Source: Desarmillaria ectypa
Taxonomy: Eukaryota; Basidiomycota; Agaricomycetes; Agaricales; Physalacriaceae
Assembly: GCA_030407005.1 (NCBI GenBank)
Contig: JAUDYN010000019.1
Coordinates: 1-42,800, forward strand
DNA: 42,800 nucleotides
Direction of reading: 5' to 3'
A program made the position numbers and the translations under genes. The notes below the pieces were generated by a model. That model saw only the letters and a list, made by a program, of their open reading frames with translations, had not been told where the DNA came from and searched no databases. Shown in pieces: positions 20,666-33,723 of the stretch; the stretch's first letter is position 1, and every line of letters begins with the position of its first letter.

Positions 20666-22514
20666 ATGCTGTCGTCGTTACCTCTTTGTTTTGCCCTTCT
20701 GCTATGCACCTCGTCAGATGTTTTCGCTGCTCCGCAACCAAAGCCTGCCGGTAACGGGCTTTCGATGAATCTACATAGACGACGTCCCGCGTACAAGTCG
20801 AGGGATGAATGGGGCCTGTGGGCTAGGAACAGCAGAGAGATGTTGATGACGAAGTATGGTGCTTCAATACCCCAAAAGCGCAGTTCGGGTACCAATTTGT
20901 GAGTCGTTGGCTGTTGTCGATGGGTCGATTTTTTCATCCCAGACTGCATGTAGGTTGGTCAACCAAAATACTGACTCGAGGTATGCTTAGCTTGACGACG
21001 AGTGCCGATAATCTCTGATACCATGTATTGTCAGTTTCTATGGAACGTTGGCCATCGGCACTCCCGCTGTTTCTTACAATGTGATATTGGACACAGGTTC
21101 CGCGTGCGTCTGCCCTTTGGCCTTAGACTTACAGTTTGCTCTAACTTCGGCGATAGTGACCTGTGGGTCGCCGACAGCGAGTGCGTCACAGGATGCAGTA
21201 GCATACCCACATTCAACACTGCCCACTCGAGCACCTTCGTCAATAAGAGTACCGATTTCTCTATATCGTATGGTAGCGGTGGTGCTGCTGGCATCTTAGG
21301 CTCTGATACTGTCCAAATGGCTGGTTTTTCCGTATCAGATCAGGTCTTCGCGGTGTGCGACACAATAACATCAGGACTGCTATCAGACCCTGTTTCTGGA
21401 CTTTTGGGCCTGGCTTGGGAGTCAATATCAACGGCGCAGACCACTCCCTTCTGGCAAGCGTTGGCCTCGGGGGGTGCTTGGGATCAGCCTTTGATGTCAT
21501 TCCAGCTGACACGGTACGTACTTCTTCCATTTCGATGATTTCGTTGTCTGATGAAAGCCGTAGCTTTCTTGGAGTCAACCGTGCTAGTAGCCTCGAACCT
21601 GGAGGAACCTTCACTATGGGTGTGTTCACGTAGGACCGCATGCATTGCTGGACACTAATCGTCGCTTTGCTATTAGGCTTCGTCAACTCTTCGCTGTATA
21701 CTGGGCAAATCGAGTACATGGATCTGGTCGACTCCGGAAGTTACTGGTTATTGTCCCTGAGCTGTAAGGTTCTTACCCATTCCAATGTAGCTTAACGACT
21801 AATGTCCGCAGCTCTGACCGCTCAGGGAACTTCTGTGACCATAGGCTCCGGCTCAAATGCATATGCTGCGATTGACACTGGTACCACCTTAGTTGGGGGT
21901 CCTTCCGCGTATATTGCTAATCTCTATTCGAAAATACCTGGTGCAACACTGGGTACAGGTGACTACGATGGATACTATATATACCGTGAGTAGTTTATAT
22001 ATGCTACTATCAGCGTTCTTAAGCAATTCTTTAGCTTGCAATACGGTTGTCAACGTGACGATGTCTTTTGGCGGAAAAAGCTGGTCCATCAGCAACGACG
22101 ATTTCCAGCTTGCCCAAATATCACAATCTGAGTGTGTAGGCGCCTTCTTTGAGTTGACTACAGGAAGTAGTGCACCCACGTGGATCGTTGGCGATACTTT
22201 CTTGGTATGGTTAATAGTTATAAGTTTACTGCTGCAGCGTTGACCTGGAAATGTCCTAATAGAAAAATGTCTATTCGGTATTCCGATACAATCCCGCAGC
22301 AGTAGGGTTTGCTGCGCTGAGCGAATACGCCTTATCTATGAATGGCGACACCAGTGCTGGAGTGCCAACCGCGACCATCGGCTCTATTGCAGCGGCTGTA
22401 TCAGCGACGGGCAGTTCCGCGGGAAGACATAGCAATTATGCATTCCGGACGTCGCTGGGTGCCGAAACATGGCTAGCAGCATTAGTCATGGTCACAGCGG
22501 TTTGTCTATCATGA
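20666..22514 (+). CDS. Secreted pepsin-like aspartic protease, probably GPI-anchored
   Basis: An A1-family acid protease. Nine exons give 474 aa: 20666-20898, 20954-20980, 21035-21103, 21157-21513, 21564-21619, 21677-21763, 21812-21985, 22035-22204 and 22263-22514. A signal peptide (MLSSLPLCFALLLCTSSDVFA) is followed by a short propeptide. The first catalytic aspartate is in VILDTGSADLWVA, split by an intron, and the flap tyrosine is in SISYGSGGAAG. The second aspartate is in AAIDTGTTLVGGPSAYI. Late conserved pieces are WIVGDTFLKNVYSVFR and VGFAAL. The C terminus has a Ser/Ala-rich stretch and a final hydrophobic segment (ETWLAALVMVTAVCLS), which fits GPI anchoring. All active-site elements are present. 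Confidence 0.9.
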
Positions 22515-23383
22515 CAGCATACTAGATAGCACTTATTTATATGTTTACTGTTGGACGTAAGACAACCCACACCACCTCCTCCTATCCCCAGCCAATTTAT
22601 GTATACTGTATCGATGTTAACACATGTTACCTTTTCTATTAAAATTAGTTGTGGACTACAAATATAACACTGCTGGCTTTGGATGATACGGAGGTCGGCC
22701 AGTGATCCTGAGAGGGATGGGTGAACACACAACATGGAGACAGATTCCATGATTGCGAGCGCAATGAATAGAATCGGCTAACATATGAGATCCCGGTCTT
22801 GTGTGGTGTAATATTCGTATCGCTCTGGGATTCAAAAATGTTGTTTTTACGCAATGATAAAGAATGTTTGTGTCGTTTTTCGACGGATGTAAATGAGCAT
22901 GTCATCGCCTTTTTCTTTCCTTGCTAGCAAGCCTTCGTATTCCAGTACGCCCAGTGCCCTTCGGGTTTTACCGCTGCACACCGGTGGTAGAGTTGCTGGA
23001 CTTCACAAGGGTACGGAATCTAGGCGGGTTATCCTTGTAAGAACTTTTAGTCGATTTTGCTCGAATACATTCCGAGTCTCAGTAGGTAAAATTTCTACAA
23101 CATACATCCAAAATGTCGAACGCCATACTACGTAAATAGTCCGTTACACTCGCAAAATGTTAGTCCCAGCCCCTATTAACAATAGCAATAAGCAAAAATG
23201 GGAACTTGGCTACCTAACCCCTGGGCACCAGTTAGAAGGGAACAGCTTCGCTCGACCATACGAAGAGTGACTTACATTTGAATCACAGAAGCAAAAAGGA
23301 AAATCCCAAAAGACAAAACAAAAAAACATAAATATAGGATGATACACTAAGCGTACAATAAAAATACGTGGACAAAACATAAG
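22515..23383. other. Intergenic, convergent 3' region of protease and histone H3
   Basis: About 870 bp. It holds the 3' flank of the protease and of H3 copy A (minus strand). An 80-codon frame at 22893-23135 has no motif I know. The A-rich stretch 23290-23360 is likely H3 3' UTR/termination sequence on the other strand. Confidence 0.4.
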
Positions 23384-23384
23384 T

Positions 23385-23972
<588 letters not shown>

Positions 23973-24314
23973 CACGAATAGTAAAAGGCGAGTCGAAAAG
24001 GTAATGGCGATGAGGGATGATAAGTAATGCTACTGGTAGCGGATTCAAGTTAAGGTTGTTCCTCGTTTGGACCCAGCATTATATACAAACACGACGCGTC
24101 TATCCACGTGATGGGCCGCGATATCCTAAATCAACAAAACAAGGAATAAGCACAGCCACCTGTCGGACCTACATAAGGACTGTCGCCTTTTGAGAGGCAA
24201 CTCATTCAGTTACTCTCACCTTTACCACCAACACCACCTCCCATCAATTAACGAAGCCTCTCCAAGTGGCTACCTTTACTTTGTTAACTTTATCCACTAC
24301 ACAACTTTATCGAA
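23973..24314. promoter_or_regulatory. Divergent H3-H4 promoter, copy A
   Basis: 342 bp between the two start codons. A TATA-like TATATAA on the minus strand (about 24079-24085) lies some 110 bp upstream of the H3 ATG. A CA-rich, pyrimidine-rich leader precedes the H4 ATG (24215-24310). The region is identical in copy B, so both pairs should share S-phase control. Confidence 0.7.
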
Positions 24315-24799
<485 letters not shown>

Positions 24800-25176
24800 C
24801 TGCTCTTCAGTCCTATTCATCCCTGTATTTCTACATGTACCGCTATTATTTATTATCAAATTTTCTTATTGCATTAGTGGTTTGTTGCCTTGAGGATATG
24901 AATTATCTATGACTGTTCCTTTGTAATTTACTCTTGTCGTGATGGGTACCAAGCGTTGGAGACTCATTCAAGCATGGTGTGTGAATTACTCATCTTGCCC
25001 GACGTAAGTCTTACTCTTTCACCTCCCGGCAAATTATGTTTCGATAGATTTTCCGATGTTTCTCCGGGTGACATTAAAAGGTTGTTTCAGCCCAGAGTCA
25101 TTAATCTTTACTGCCTTTATTATCTCAGTCCTTCTTGCCCCACGGTTCAGGTTCCCCATACTTGTCTAGGGATTCG
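24800..25176. other. H4 3' flank and F-box gene upstream region
   Basis: Contains H4 copy A 3' UTR sequence and the leader or promoter of the F-box gene. A small upstream exon of the F-box gene cannot be excluded. Confidence 0.4.
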
Positions 25177-26358
25177 ATGTTGGATGTTGTACCGAACATC
25201 GAACATGTCCTTCCCAACGAAATTCTTTCCGCTGTTTTCGAGATTCTCCCCCTTCCCCTCCTTGCTGACGTTGCGCGCGTTTCTCGTCGTTTTAAAGCAG
25301 TGGCCGAACGCGTCTTATACTCCACCATTCACGTTCGAGACATTGTCTCCGCCACGGATTCCCGCCCCTGGCGTACAACGAGATGTTGTGATTCTCTACT
25401 TCAGCGTCCTCATCTGTTCGAATCGATACGGATATTTCATATCCGTTGGCATACCACAGAAAGAACATCGTTATCTACCCTGGACCTCGAAACAGCTTCG
25501 ATCAAATTGTCAGTCACTCTTCGCACTCTCCATTTTCTCGATTCTCTCGAATTATCCCTTGGTCCTGCCAACATGGCCGCAGCAGACTGCGCTTATCATC
25601 ACCCAATTGAGCGGATAATCTGCGGATGCTACTTCCCACACCTCAGGAGCTGTTCCTTCGGTGCAGATTGGGCCAAAGGCGTCCAATCATATTCCACAAT
25701 CTTAGACTCATTTCTATCGTCTGTACCCTTACTAAGGCATCTAAAACTCTCAGATCACCACGGGGCCTTAAATTTACGGTCTGACGCTCTTCCCAATTTA
25801 TCATCTTTCCGCGGTTCCACCGACACTGCTGCTTACATCCTGCCGGGGAGGCCTGTTCAGAGTCTTTCACTCATAGGTCAGGATTCTGATGTCACCCGGG
25901 ACAATCTCCCGCGATTCGCGGACACAACCACACCATTGCGATTCCTCGATTTATCGGCCATGTCCGTGAGACCCATTCTTCTCCGCAACATAGCTACCTA
26001 CCTCCCCACGGTAGAGGTTATACGGATAAGACTCACGCTGCGTCATACACTCCACTATGCGCTTTCCGGTATCGTGAGTACACACAAGTCTGCTTGTTCG
26101 TGTCCTTTCCCTGATGCCTTCTCCCGGAAGCGATAGAGACTCTTGACCGGATTATCACCCGTCTTACATGCGTTTAGTCATTTGACTTCGCTAGACCTGT
26201 CGCCCACTGTGGTGGCCGGATTACCTCAATCCAACAGCGACGAAGAATCAGCGTTATGCAGAGAATGGAGCCGTGCACGCCCTACCTTACGGCATATCGT
26301 TTTTCCTTCCCAGACGGAATGGGCTATCGGGCATGATGGCGTCTGGAGACCCAACTAG
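25177..26358 (+). CDS. F-box protein
   Basis: F-box proteins recruit substrates to SCF ubiquitin ligases through Skp1. Two exons (25177-26073 and 26137-26358) give 372 aa. The F-box is at the N terminus, residues about 8-50: VLPNEILSAVFEILPLPLLA followed by DVARVSRRFKAVAERVLY. The rest has scattered leucine-rich stretches (LLRHLKLSDHHGALNLRSD, LRFLDLSAMSVRPILLRNI, HLTSLDLSPTVV) typical of the large family of basidiomycete F-box proteins with irregular LRR-like tails. The open frame extends upstream to 25135 without an ATG, so the start at 25177 is preferred. The substrate is unknown. Confidence 0.8.
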
Positions 26359-26721
26359 ACTCAAAAGAGTATGCTGTTGTCATTGACAGGGGACAGGGCT
26401 TCGTTGATTGCGCTTGCGGCACTCTTTCACTGTCCTGTCGCTTCAAAATTTCGGGGAGTTTTCATCATCGACGTGTACTTGTATGTATTTTTTTTGTATA
26501 ATAGTCAATATGACTCTTGCGTGCCAGGGTAGCTTGTATTACAGCCCACAACATGATAAGTTGGAATTGTCCCAATGGGCCATAAATAAACTTCCAATAA
26601 TTCATCAGCGATGATAGAGACGATACATGATATGACAAATACAAGTGCGATGTAAATTAGAGAAAACACGAACGATGGCAAGATAGTAACGGTAACAACG
26701 TCCTGCGTGGGTATACACCTT
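26359..26721. other. Intergenic, convergent
   Basis: 3' flanks of the F-box gene and of the minus-strand RhoGAP gene. No supported coding sequence. Confidence 0.5.
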
Positions 26722-29276
26722 TTATTCCGAATCGTCTACAAATATGTCATTGTAATGTTTGAGTATCGTTTCGATGGCCTAATTGAACGTCAGAACAACC
26801 ACAAATTGAGTGCAGGAGTGTATCCTTACTAAGTTAGAGAGGTCTATTATGGACGCTCCCGCATCGTTCATCCCACCATTCACACTCACGCCAGGAAGAA
26901 TTTGTCCAAACAGAGTTGGTCCGAAGATAATTGACATGTTCTGGGCAGTCATCATATTCGCTGGCTCATGAATTATCCTGTCCCGTGGTCTGAGCTTTTA
27001 GACGTGGACTATCCGACAATGATACGTACCGATGCAGGTGACCAAGGAAATACTTCAGTGTTGCGTAGTTCGCATCAGGAAGATCATTCACTCTCTCGTG
27101 CAATCGAATATGTCTTAGTCGGTCATTATCGATCTCTGTCGAAAGATACGGCGATAATCAGTAATCCGTACTGAAAGGATGGCAATGAATTGGACTTGGA
27201 CTAACTGGCAGCTTCGATGAAACCATGTTGCAAACTAACCGTCATAAGTGGATCCGGAAGTTCGCGCAACCACATTTTCAGCACGCCTGTTACGTTGTTA
27301 ATGTCCGCAGACCATTCCGGCGCGTCGAGATCCACAGAATCGAGGTCTTCACAAGGTTCCAGTCAGACGCCGTCGTTTAATAGCAGACCCACGTACCTTT
27401 ATCCAGCTGGTGCTTGAGATTTTGCACTTTACTTGTTGTTCCGCTCAGACGGTATATCCCTGTTATATCCATGCCGTACTTCTCAATCGCTTCACAGCAC
27501 TTCCGCATGATAGGTGGAACCTCAGCATCATCCCTCGTCATCTGTTCTGCAAGGTCAACACCAAAGGTTGGTCGGCCTTTGTCTGATGTATGATGTCCGT
27601 TCGAAGACGTGTCAGGCGTGTGCCGGTCTCTGTTATAAGCAGGGATAGGCGGTAAGAATCCCTCGTCAGACGGTCCGTCACGTCGCGGTCCTCTAGAGGT
27701 AGAGGTTCCTCGTGCGTAAGCATAGTTCTGCATGAATGTTTTGAAGTCCCCTCTATTATCAATGGCTTCAATGGAGGCTTTCAACCCTTTTGACAGCGTG
27801 TTGCCTGACAATAATCTTGAGTGATCAGATCCAGCTGACAGAAGATCAACTAACCCTCTTCCTTGGGAGGTACCAACGTCGATCCGTCACTGAGAACAAT
27901 GCTTTCAAAGAGGAAGGCATATCTTGTGAGATGGTATTGTGTCCCAAGGTCGATTTCATCAGCACATTCCTTTAAGGCCTAACAAAAAGTAAGCGATTGA
28001 CCACAAACCATACCATTTACGTACCCTGAGGATCCGTGGTAGCTGAAAGTTGTAGTACTCTTGCCTCATTGCCTGCGTATCAGTAACGGCTTTGCGGAAT
28101 GCATCAGATGCTGTTGACATTCGAGCTCTGATATCGTCTTCTTGTCTTTGGATCTACAAGAGATGAGGGGAGACTTCAGGAGAAATGAGGTTGATGTACA
28201 TTTCCTGGATTCTTTCCCTTTAATAGTAGACCTCCTTTTGCTACGGCCTTGCCAATTACCCGTTTCCCTCCCGCACCACCAGGTCTCGCTTGAACGGAGT
28301 TATCCTTGAAGGATTCCCCTTCCTTCTGCAAGAGTACGCGTTCCAGCTCTTCAGAGGTTATGTCAAGTCGATTCTTGCTTTTCTCTGTTATTCCTTGGGA
28401 CTCAATCAATGCTCGCTCGTAACGGCTGGCAAGATCTTTGGTCTACAGAAGCATGGGAATGGTCTCTTGGCGTCTTAGATCCCGTGAACACTCACTTGTT
28501 TTCGGTTTTTGTCCACCTCTTTTGACAACGTTACCAGTTCTTCACTCATCTCGTTGAGCCGCTGTGCAAATCGTAGCCTATTTTCGGACATTTGTTCATG
28601 GATACGCATCGAAGATTGCCAAGCTGTTACGAATGTCCTATGTTATAGTCAGAATGTGAACAGTAAAAATTCCGGCTGATCCATACCCAGCCTTCCCGTC
28701 GTTCAGAGAATACATTTCGGCGGTTGACCGCGACAACTTCTGCATGCCTTTCCCGTATTCTTCCTCAATTGCAGCTCGCTTCTTCAGAAACACTGCAGCC
28801 TCCTATAAAACATGAGGATAGGGACAACACGAAGGCACAAGCAACTCGCCCTGCACGACACCATGCTTTGCTTTATACGATCAAGCAGTAACGGAACCCC
28901 ACACTGAACGCATTGAGGTTCTGTCGGTATGTGAGAACAAGATGAATAAAGGACAACGTACATCCATATCGCACAGTGCCCTCAACACGTTCTCGTCAAA
29001 ACCATGTTCCACCAGACTTGCCGTGTCTCCTGGCATGGTCTCATGAGACTCGCTAATGGCTGTCGGCGTGTCCCGCCATTTCGATGTCGATGACGGACCA
29101 AGAGAATCTGAGCTTGGCCGAGACTGTGGTGATATAGAAAGCTGATGTGAAGAAGACGCTGAATCCTGAACATCGAGTAAACGCATTGGAGGCCGAGTAT
29201 AGGAAATGGCGGCAGTGGATTGGAAATCAGATTGGTCGGCACTGTCCCAGGTAGAGGAATAGCCGTCTTCAGGCAT
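26722..29276 (-). CDS. RGD1: F-BAR and RhoGAP domain protein (Rgd1-like)
   Basis: This architecture (membrane-bending F-BAR domain plus Rho GTPase-activating domain) is that of fungal Rgd1, which turns off Rho-type GTPases at growth sites. The start is ATG 29276 (MPEDGYSSTWDS). The first exon (29276-28962) is a low-complexity Ser-rich leader. The FCH/F-BAR part follows: LFLKK-type core AAVFLKKRAAIEEEYGKGMQ, a helix with EQMSENRLRFAQRLNEMSEE, and LRALKECADEIDLGTQYH. The RhoGAP domain begins FGVDLAEQ; it has the arginine finger in GIYRLSG, then MWLRELPDPLM, NYATLKYFLGHLHRI and MSIIFGPTLFG. The protein ends IFVDDSE with the stop at 26722-26724. Exon 2 (28903-28850) seems to end at a GC donor (AGG|GCGAGT). 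Exons were joined by eye; I found no break. Confidence 0.85.
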
Positions 29277-31063
29277 GTTGTCGTGGTGGTGGCCGTTATG
29301 TTTGCGTTGGCACTCGTCCTCGAACACGATTTGCCACACCGACACCTGCAATTACTATCCAAACTTGAGCTAAGCGAAGAGCCTTGCGTCGGCAGCGGAT
29401 TCAGAACCACGTGGCTCAGACCATATTATATAAGCATCCTGCCTTCTGCCAGACCACCATGTGGCATACTTACTATACGTCGCCTCTGGCCGGAGGCCTG
29501 TAAATACCGCCTACACTAGCTCTAGAGAAAGGAGCTCTGATACTGTGAATAGGCATGGAAATATTTTACAGACAGTACTATGTAGTATGCATAGTACCTC
29601 ATGCGGTTACTTACCGCCTCTGAAACAACGCTCTATCTACCTCCAATCCGTCGCCTCTCCGATAATAAACCTGTTTATAGAGTAGGTGAAGGTAAAATAC
29701 AAGATCACGATTGCATAGATTGAATATGAACGTTAAAATGTTAACGTTTGAATTGAAACGCAGTTAGGTCGCGTTATCCTTATGAATTGGGCTTCGTCCT
29801 CTCAGTGAAAACATGTGTTTCACTGCAACTGTGTACGCAGCCATCGTAGCATTCTATATTTGAGGGTAGCCTAATACTTTTGGCCACACATTAAAGCCGC
29901 ACATCTTTCGCGCAGTACGCCAGAGTGCGCTTCCGTTGGGGCTGTGGCCTGGCTGGTAAGAAGGGGTACACCGGTGACTTAAGTGGAGTGAGAAGATTGG
30001 CAGGATCAAAGATAAAACTGGTCATTCGAAGTTTCCCTTAATAAGTAAATGTATGTCCGAGCACAGCGCGTGCAGTTTTTCCCTGACATCGTCCCGATCC
30101 TCCCATCATCATGCCGGAGGATATCGACAATTATCGCAGGGTCGGGAGACTGAATTCATAACCACGGTCTGTTCGGCGTTCAAGCTACGTACGAGCTTTG
30201 AAGTTAGCATTGTGCATCGAATCCTGGTACAGGATCATACGTTTGGGCGCATGTGGCGATACAATTGTGCTGGTCCCATAGGTGCATACTGCTGTACCGA
30301 CAGAAGCGGTTATTGCAATCCACCTGTAAGTGCATGTAATATCAGACGAAGTTGCTCTACGGGGAAGGCATGGAAACGTACTCTTTGACGTTTGGTGACG
30401 ACTTGGTGCATGCAGGCGTAAACATCTGCCACATGGAGGGTGAAGCACATTTGGCTTTAGGCTTGGGTGCTCGGAAGGGCTGATATTGCAAGGACGGAAA
30501 TGATTGTTCATGGCCTGAGCTGAACAGCATTTATAGAGCGTACTGGGCAAGTCCCCGTCCTCATGGCCAACAGAAATATCAGACCGTTCCTAGCGTCGCC
30601 ATTTTGTTGTTCACATCTATTTTCATTAAGGGCTTCTGGAAATGGTCCATGAAAAAGAAATGAGAAGAAATGGATCGCAGGAACGGCATTTGAGAGTTTC
30701 CGGAAGCTGATGAAAAGGGCTTCGCGGGAGGCCTGTCTTCGCATCAAGAGGTGTACGCATTGGGCGATTACCTTCATGTGATCGTGTTCTGTTTGAAACT
30801 GTTGTCATCAGTAATTCAGGCGCATGCCGGAGAAAGTGACCTACATAGGCAATGAGTGGTCAAAGATTGGTGCGAATAAAATAAATCCCCACGTTGACTC
30901 ATGCCCGAGGAGGCGGAGAAAATACATACATATCTGCGTAATAGGGCCGATAACTGACACTAAAGACACATCCACATACAACAAATCGAGTGTCATCACC
31001 AAACTATAGCCAATGAGCATTATTATAGCTAGCGAATCGACTGATGACTACACCGAGATGCAT
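29277..31063. other. 1.8-kb region without a recognised gene
   Basis: The first few hundred bases are presumably the upstream region of the RhoGAP gene, with an AT-rich part at 29680-29760. Overlapping frames of 111 codons (30053-30388, plus) and 121 codons (30185-30550, minus) show no motif, signal peptide or repeat that I trust. The stretch 30800-31060 is AT-rich and featureless to me. Confidence 0.4.
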
Positions 31064-33723
31064 TCACAAAGTTGGTACCCCATCCCCTTCGAATCCAGCT
31101 ATGGCACACCGGGCGAGATACTTGGCCAGGGCCAGCCGCACTGTCTTCATATGCTCTAGAGCTTCTTTTTCGCCTGCTCCCTTCATTCGTCTCAGCAAGA
31201 CACCTAGATAGTCCTGACCGGAACCTTGACTCGTTCGAATGGAAATTTCTTCCAACTTTTTCAATAACTCAGTTGCACTTGAAGGAGAAAATAGCAGGGC
31301 AGGGCCTGGATGAAATTTTCATTGTATTAGTTGAGCAGATGAAGCAGAAAGATTTCGGGGTACCATGTTGTAGTAATTCCACCGAATCGCAGAGTAATAT
31401 CGCCCACCATAATTTCGGTGCAACGTCATCACGAAGAAGGACGACAAGATCTGAGGCGGCATCTCGAAATTCATGCTGTAGGCGTAACCGATGAAATTGA
31501 GAATATCTCACGACGAACATGAGCTGATGTATGAACACGCCTTGCAATCCAGTACGTGCTCCAATCTCATGCAGGGAAGGGGCGATTTCCGAAGCAAATC
31601 GAGCAAAAACCGTCGGACCTTACATAGCTTGGTTAGCTTATCTACAGTTCGGGAGGGGGAACCATGATACCACCGAGAATATATTCTTCGAGCAGACGGT
31701 CAATGATACGTCCTAGACCGAACCAATCTTCTGCAGATATCGAGTAGGAGATCGCGAGGGCGTAATCCTTTTCGCCAGTGAAGCTTTGAGCAGCGATCTA
31801 ACATCGCTCAAAACCATCTTTCGAAGTGTGATATGTTGGTGCTTACCCGGCAAATGGCCCTCCGGGCCGCCTCCCTCTGAAACTCCAAACAGACTTGATT
31901 TAAGTCTCGCAATGTGCCCACAATACCCTCCATTTCCCCTTGATTCCCGGCGGCCTTCTGCTCTTGTAAGCGTAATGGAACTCTCATCAAAACCTCATCT
32001 CCGCGCTCCTTTCCTACGTTTCCGCAGGAATACATATAGGCAAGTGTGATTCGCCATAAAGTGGGGTCGGAAAGGAGGTATTCGGCGTAAGCCAAGACAT
32101 GTTGGTCACGCTTGGACAACTCAGCTCTTTGTGAGTTGCTCAGTCTATGCTCCGAGTTAACGCCGGTGATAAGGATGGACTCACTCTTCGTCTACATCAG
32201 TTTCGATAAGTGAAAGTGAGGCCATTAGATCCGCTAAGTGTGCTGCTAGCCACCGGTCAAGCTGCGAGGCATACGACAGGGCCTGATCAAACTGCGCTGA
32301 AAATAGGGCTGAATGAACCATGTCTTCCAAAACGGTAGGGTCAGGAGGCATTGACTCGAGAACTTCCGCAACAATATCACTGTAACTAAGTGAGAAGATA
32401 CCCATGATGAACTTGTGGCGTAGACCTACGGGAGATCTTGCCTTCGTAAACGGGTATCAACAAAAACGCCCCAAGCAGCGCACACTTCCTTCCAATCGCT
32501 ACCTAGTTCTTCACACACTCGTTTGAGAACGTCGACGCGACCCTCGAGAATGCCTACGATATCACTGAGGCGATCCCACCAGTTATCGAAGTCATCCTCG
32601 CGGTCCTCTTCAGGAACATGGTCCATTTCGACCCTCAGAGAGTGAACTTTCTCTCTCCATCGTCGCGATGCAAAGGCGAAATCCCGCTCAGCGCTGAAAT
32701 TTTGTAGCCGGGGTTGTCCATCGATTAAGGGGATGAGTACTTGAGTTAGATCATGCAGATATTCGGAGGGATGATCGGAAAGTGATTTCAAGAAAAACAC
32801 GGAAGCCTTTGTAAGGCCACGGATGGTAGCTCTATGCCAGTCTCAGCGAGTAAAGAGTGTTTTAATACCAGGGAGCCTACCTTGTTAGATATGACCAGAA
32901 ATTTTCATCCTCCCAAGGACTATCGAGACTGCTCAGGTGGTCCCCTTCCTCCGTCGATGGTTCAATGAAATGGATGTTCAACCACTCCATGAGCTCTTCT
33001 CCCACTGGGGCATCTTCATAATCGGGCTCAGGAAGGAAGAGGATGACAAACAATGAAAAGCACGAGAACAAGGATCTATAATGATCAATGGTGAACTGCA
33101 AGGGTGATGCAACTGCTGTGCGATCCTGAGAAAAATATGAGGACTGGCGCAAAGAATATTATCACTGAGATTTACGGATAAGCGTGTCCAGTACTCTCGA
33201 ATGAAATTAACATAATCGATTGAAAGTTTACGAACGACCGAGAGTGTCTCAGTGTCTTGCAACCTAACGGAAATAATAAGCCTTACATGGAAAACCACGG
33301 ACATGCTATGGGGCACCATTGAGAGTTATCAGCAATTCGATCTTGATACAAGGACTGGAAGGTCGAAAAAATTACGATTGTGTCGGTAATGAACTACACG
33401 CGGCTTGAATATAAACGGATGATAACAACAAATTAGGCACGCACCAAACGCCTCTCAGACGTTGGAGCCGCATCTGTGCTGGCGAAGTAAAGTGGAATTT
33501 CTTCATCAGTGCTCTCTTTCCTGGGCCCTTGGGCATCTGTCTGTTACCAAGAAATGCATTATAAACAAGATAAATGCAAAGCCATAGTGCTCACCGATGT
33601 AGTTAAAAATACGGCCAACGAATTACCCACTGGTGAGTATGACACCGAAATGGTTTCTCCTGCCTTCACTAAGTCCTCAACATGACCTGCCTCCACCACC
33701 GGGGGCACGAGATTAAGATGCAT
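31064..33723 (-). CDS. NUP85: Nucleoporin Nup85 (Y-complex scaffold)
   Basis: Nup85 is an alpha-helical scaffold of the Nup84/Nup107 Y-complex of the nuclear pore. The start is ATG 33723 (MHLNLVPPVVEAGHVED); exon 1 is 33723-33595 and exon 2 is 33540-33445. Later pieces follow the family: LSVVRKLSIDYVNFIREYW, EELMEWLNIHF, YLHDLTQVLIPLIDGQPRL, LDRWLAAHLADLMASLSLIE and YAEYLLSDPTLWRITLAYM. Next come FTGEKDYALAISYSISAEDW and, near the end, LLKKLEEISIRTSQGS and ARCAIAGFEGDGVPTL. The helical-repeat content and order fit Nup85 well. The last intron ends just before GPALLFSPSSATEL, which keeps the frame. I did not map every internal splice site but met no stop that a normal intron does not remove. 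Confidence 0.8.

Noticed and set aside
24956..25618. 220-codon frame over the F-box region
   Set aside because: Out of frame with the F-box motif and rich in Phe/Ser/Leu as expected for a shadow; the other frame has the recognisable domain.
30053..30550. Overlapping 111- and 121-codon frames with several cysteines
   Set aside because: No signal peptide, no regular cysteine spacing such as the hydrophobin pattern, and no intron-exon structure that extends either one.
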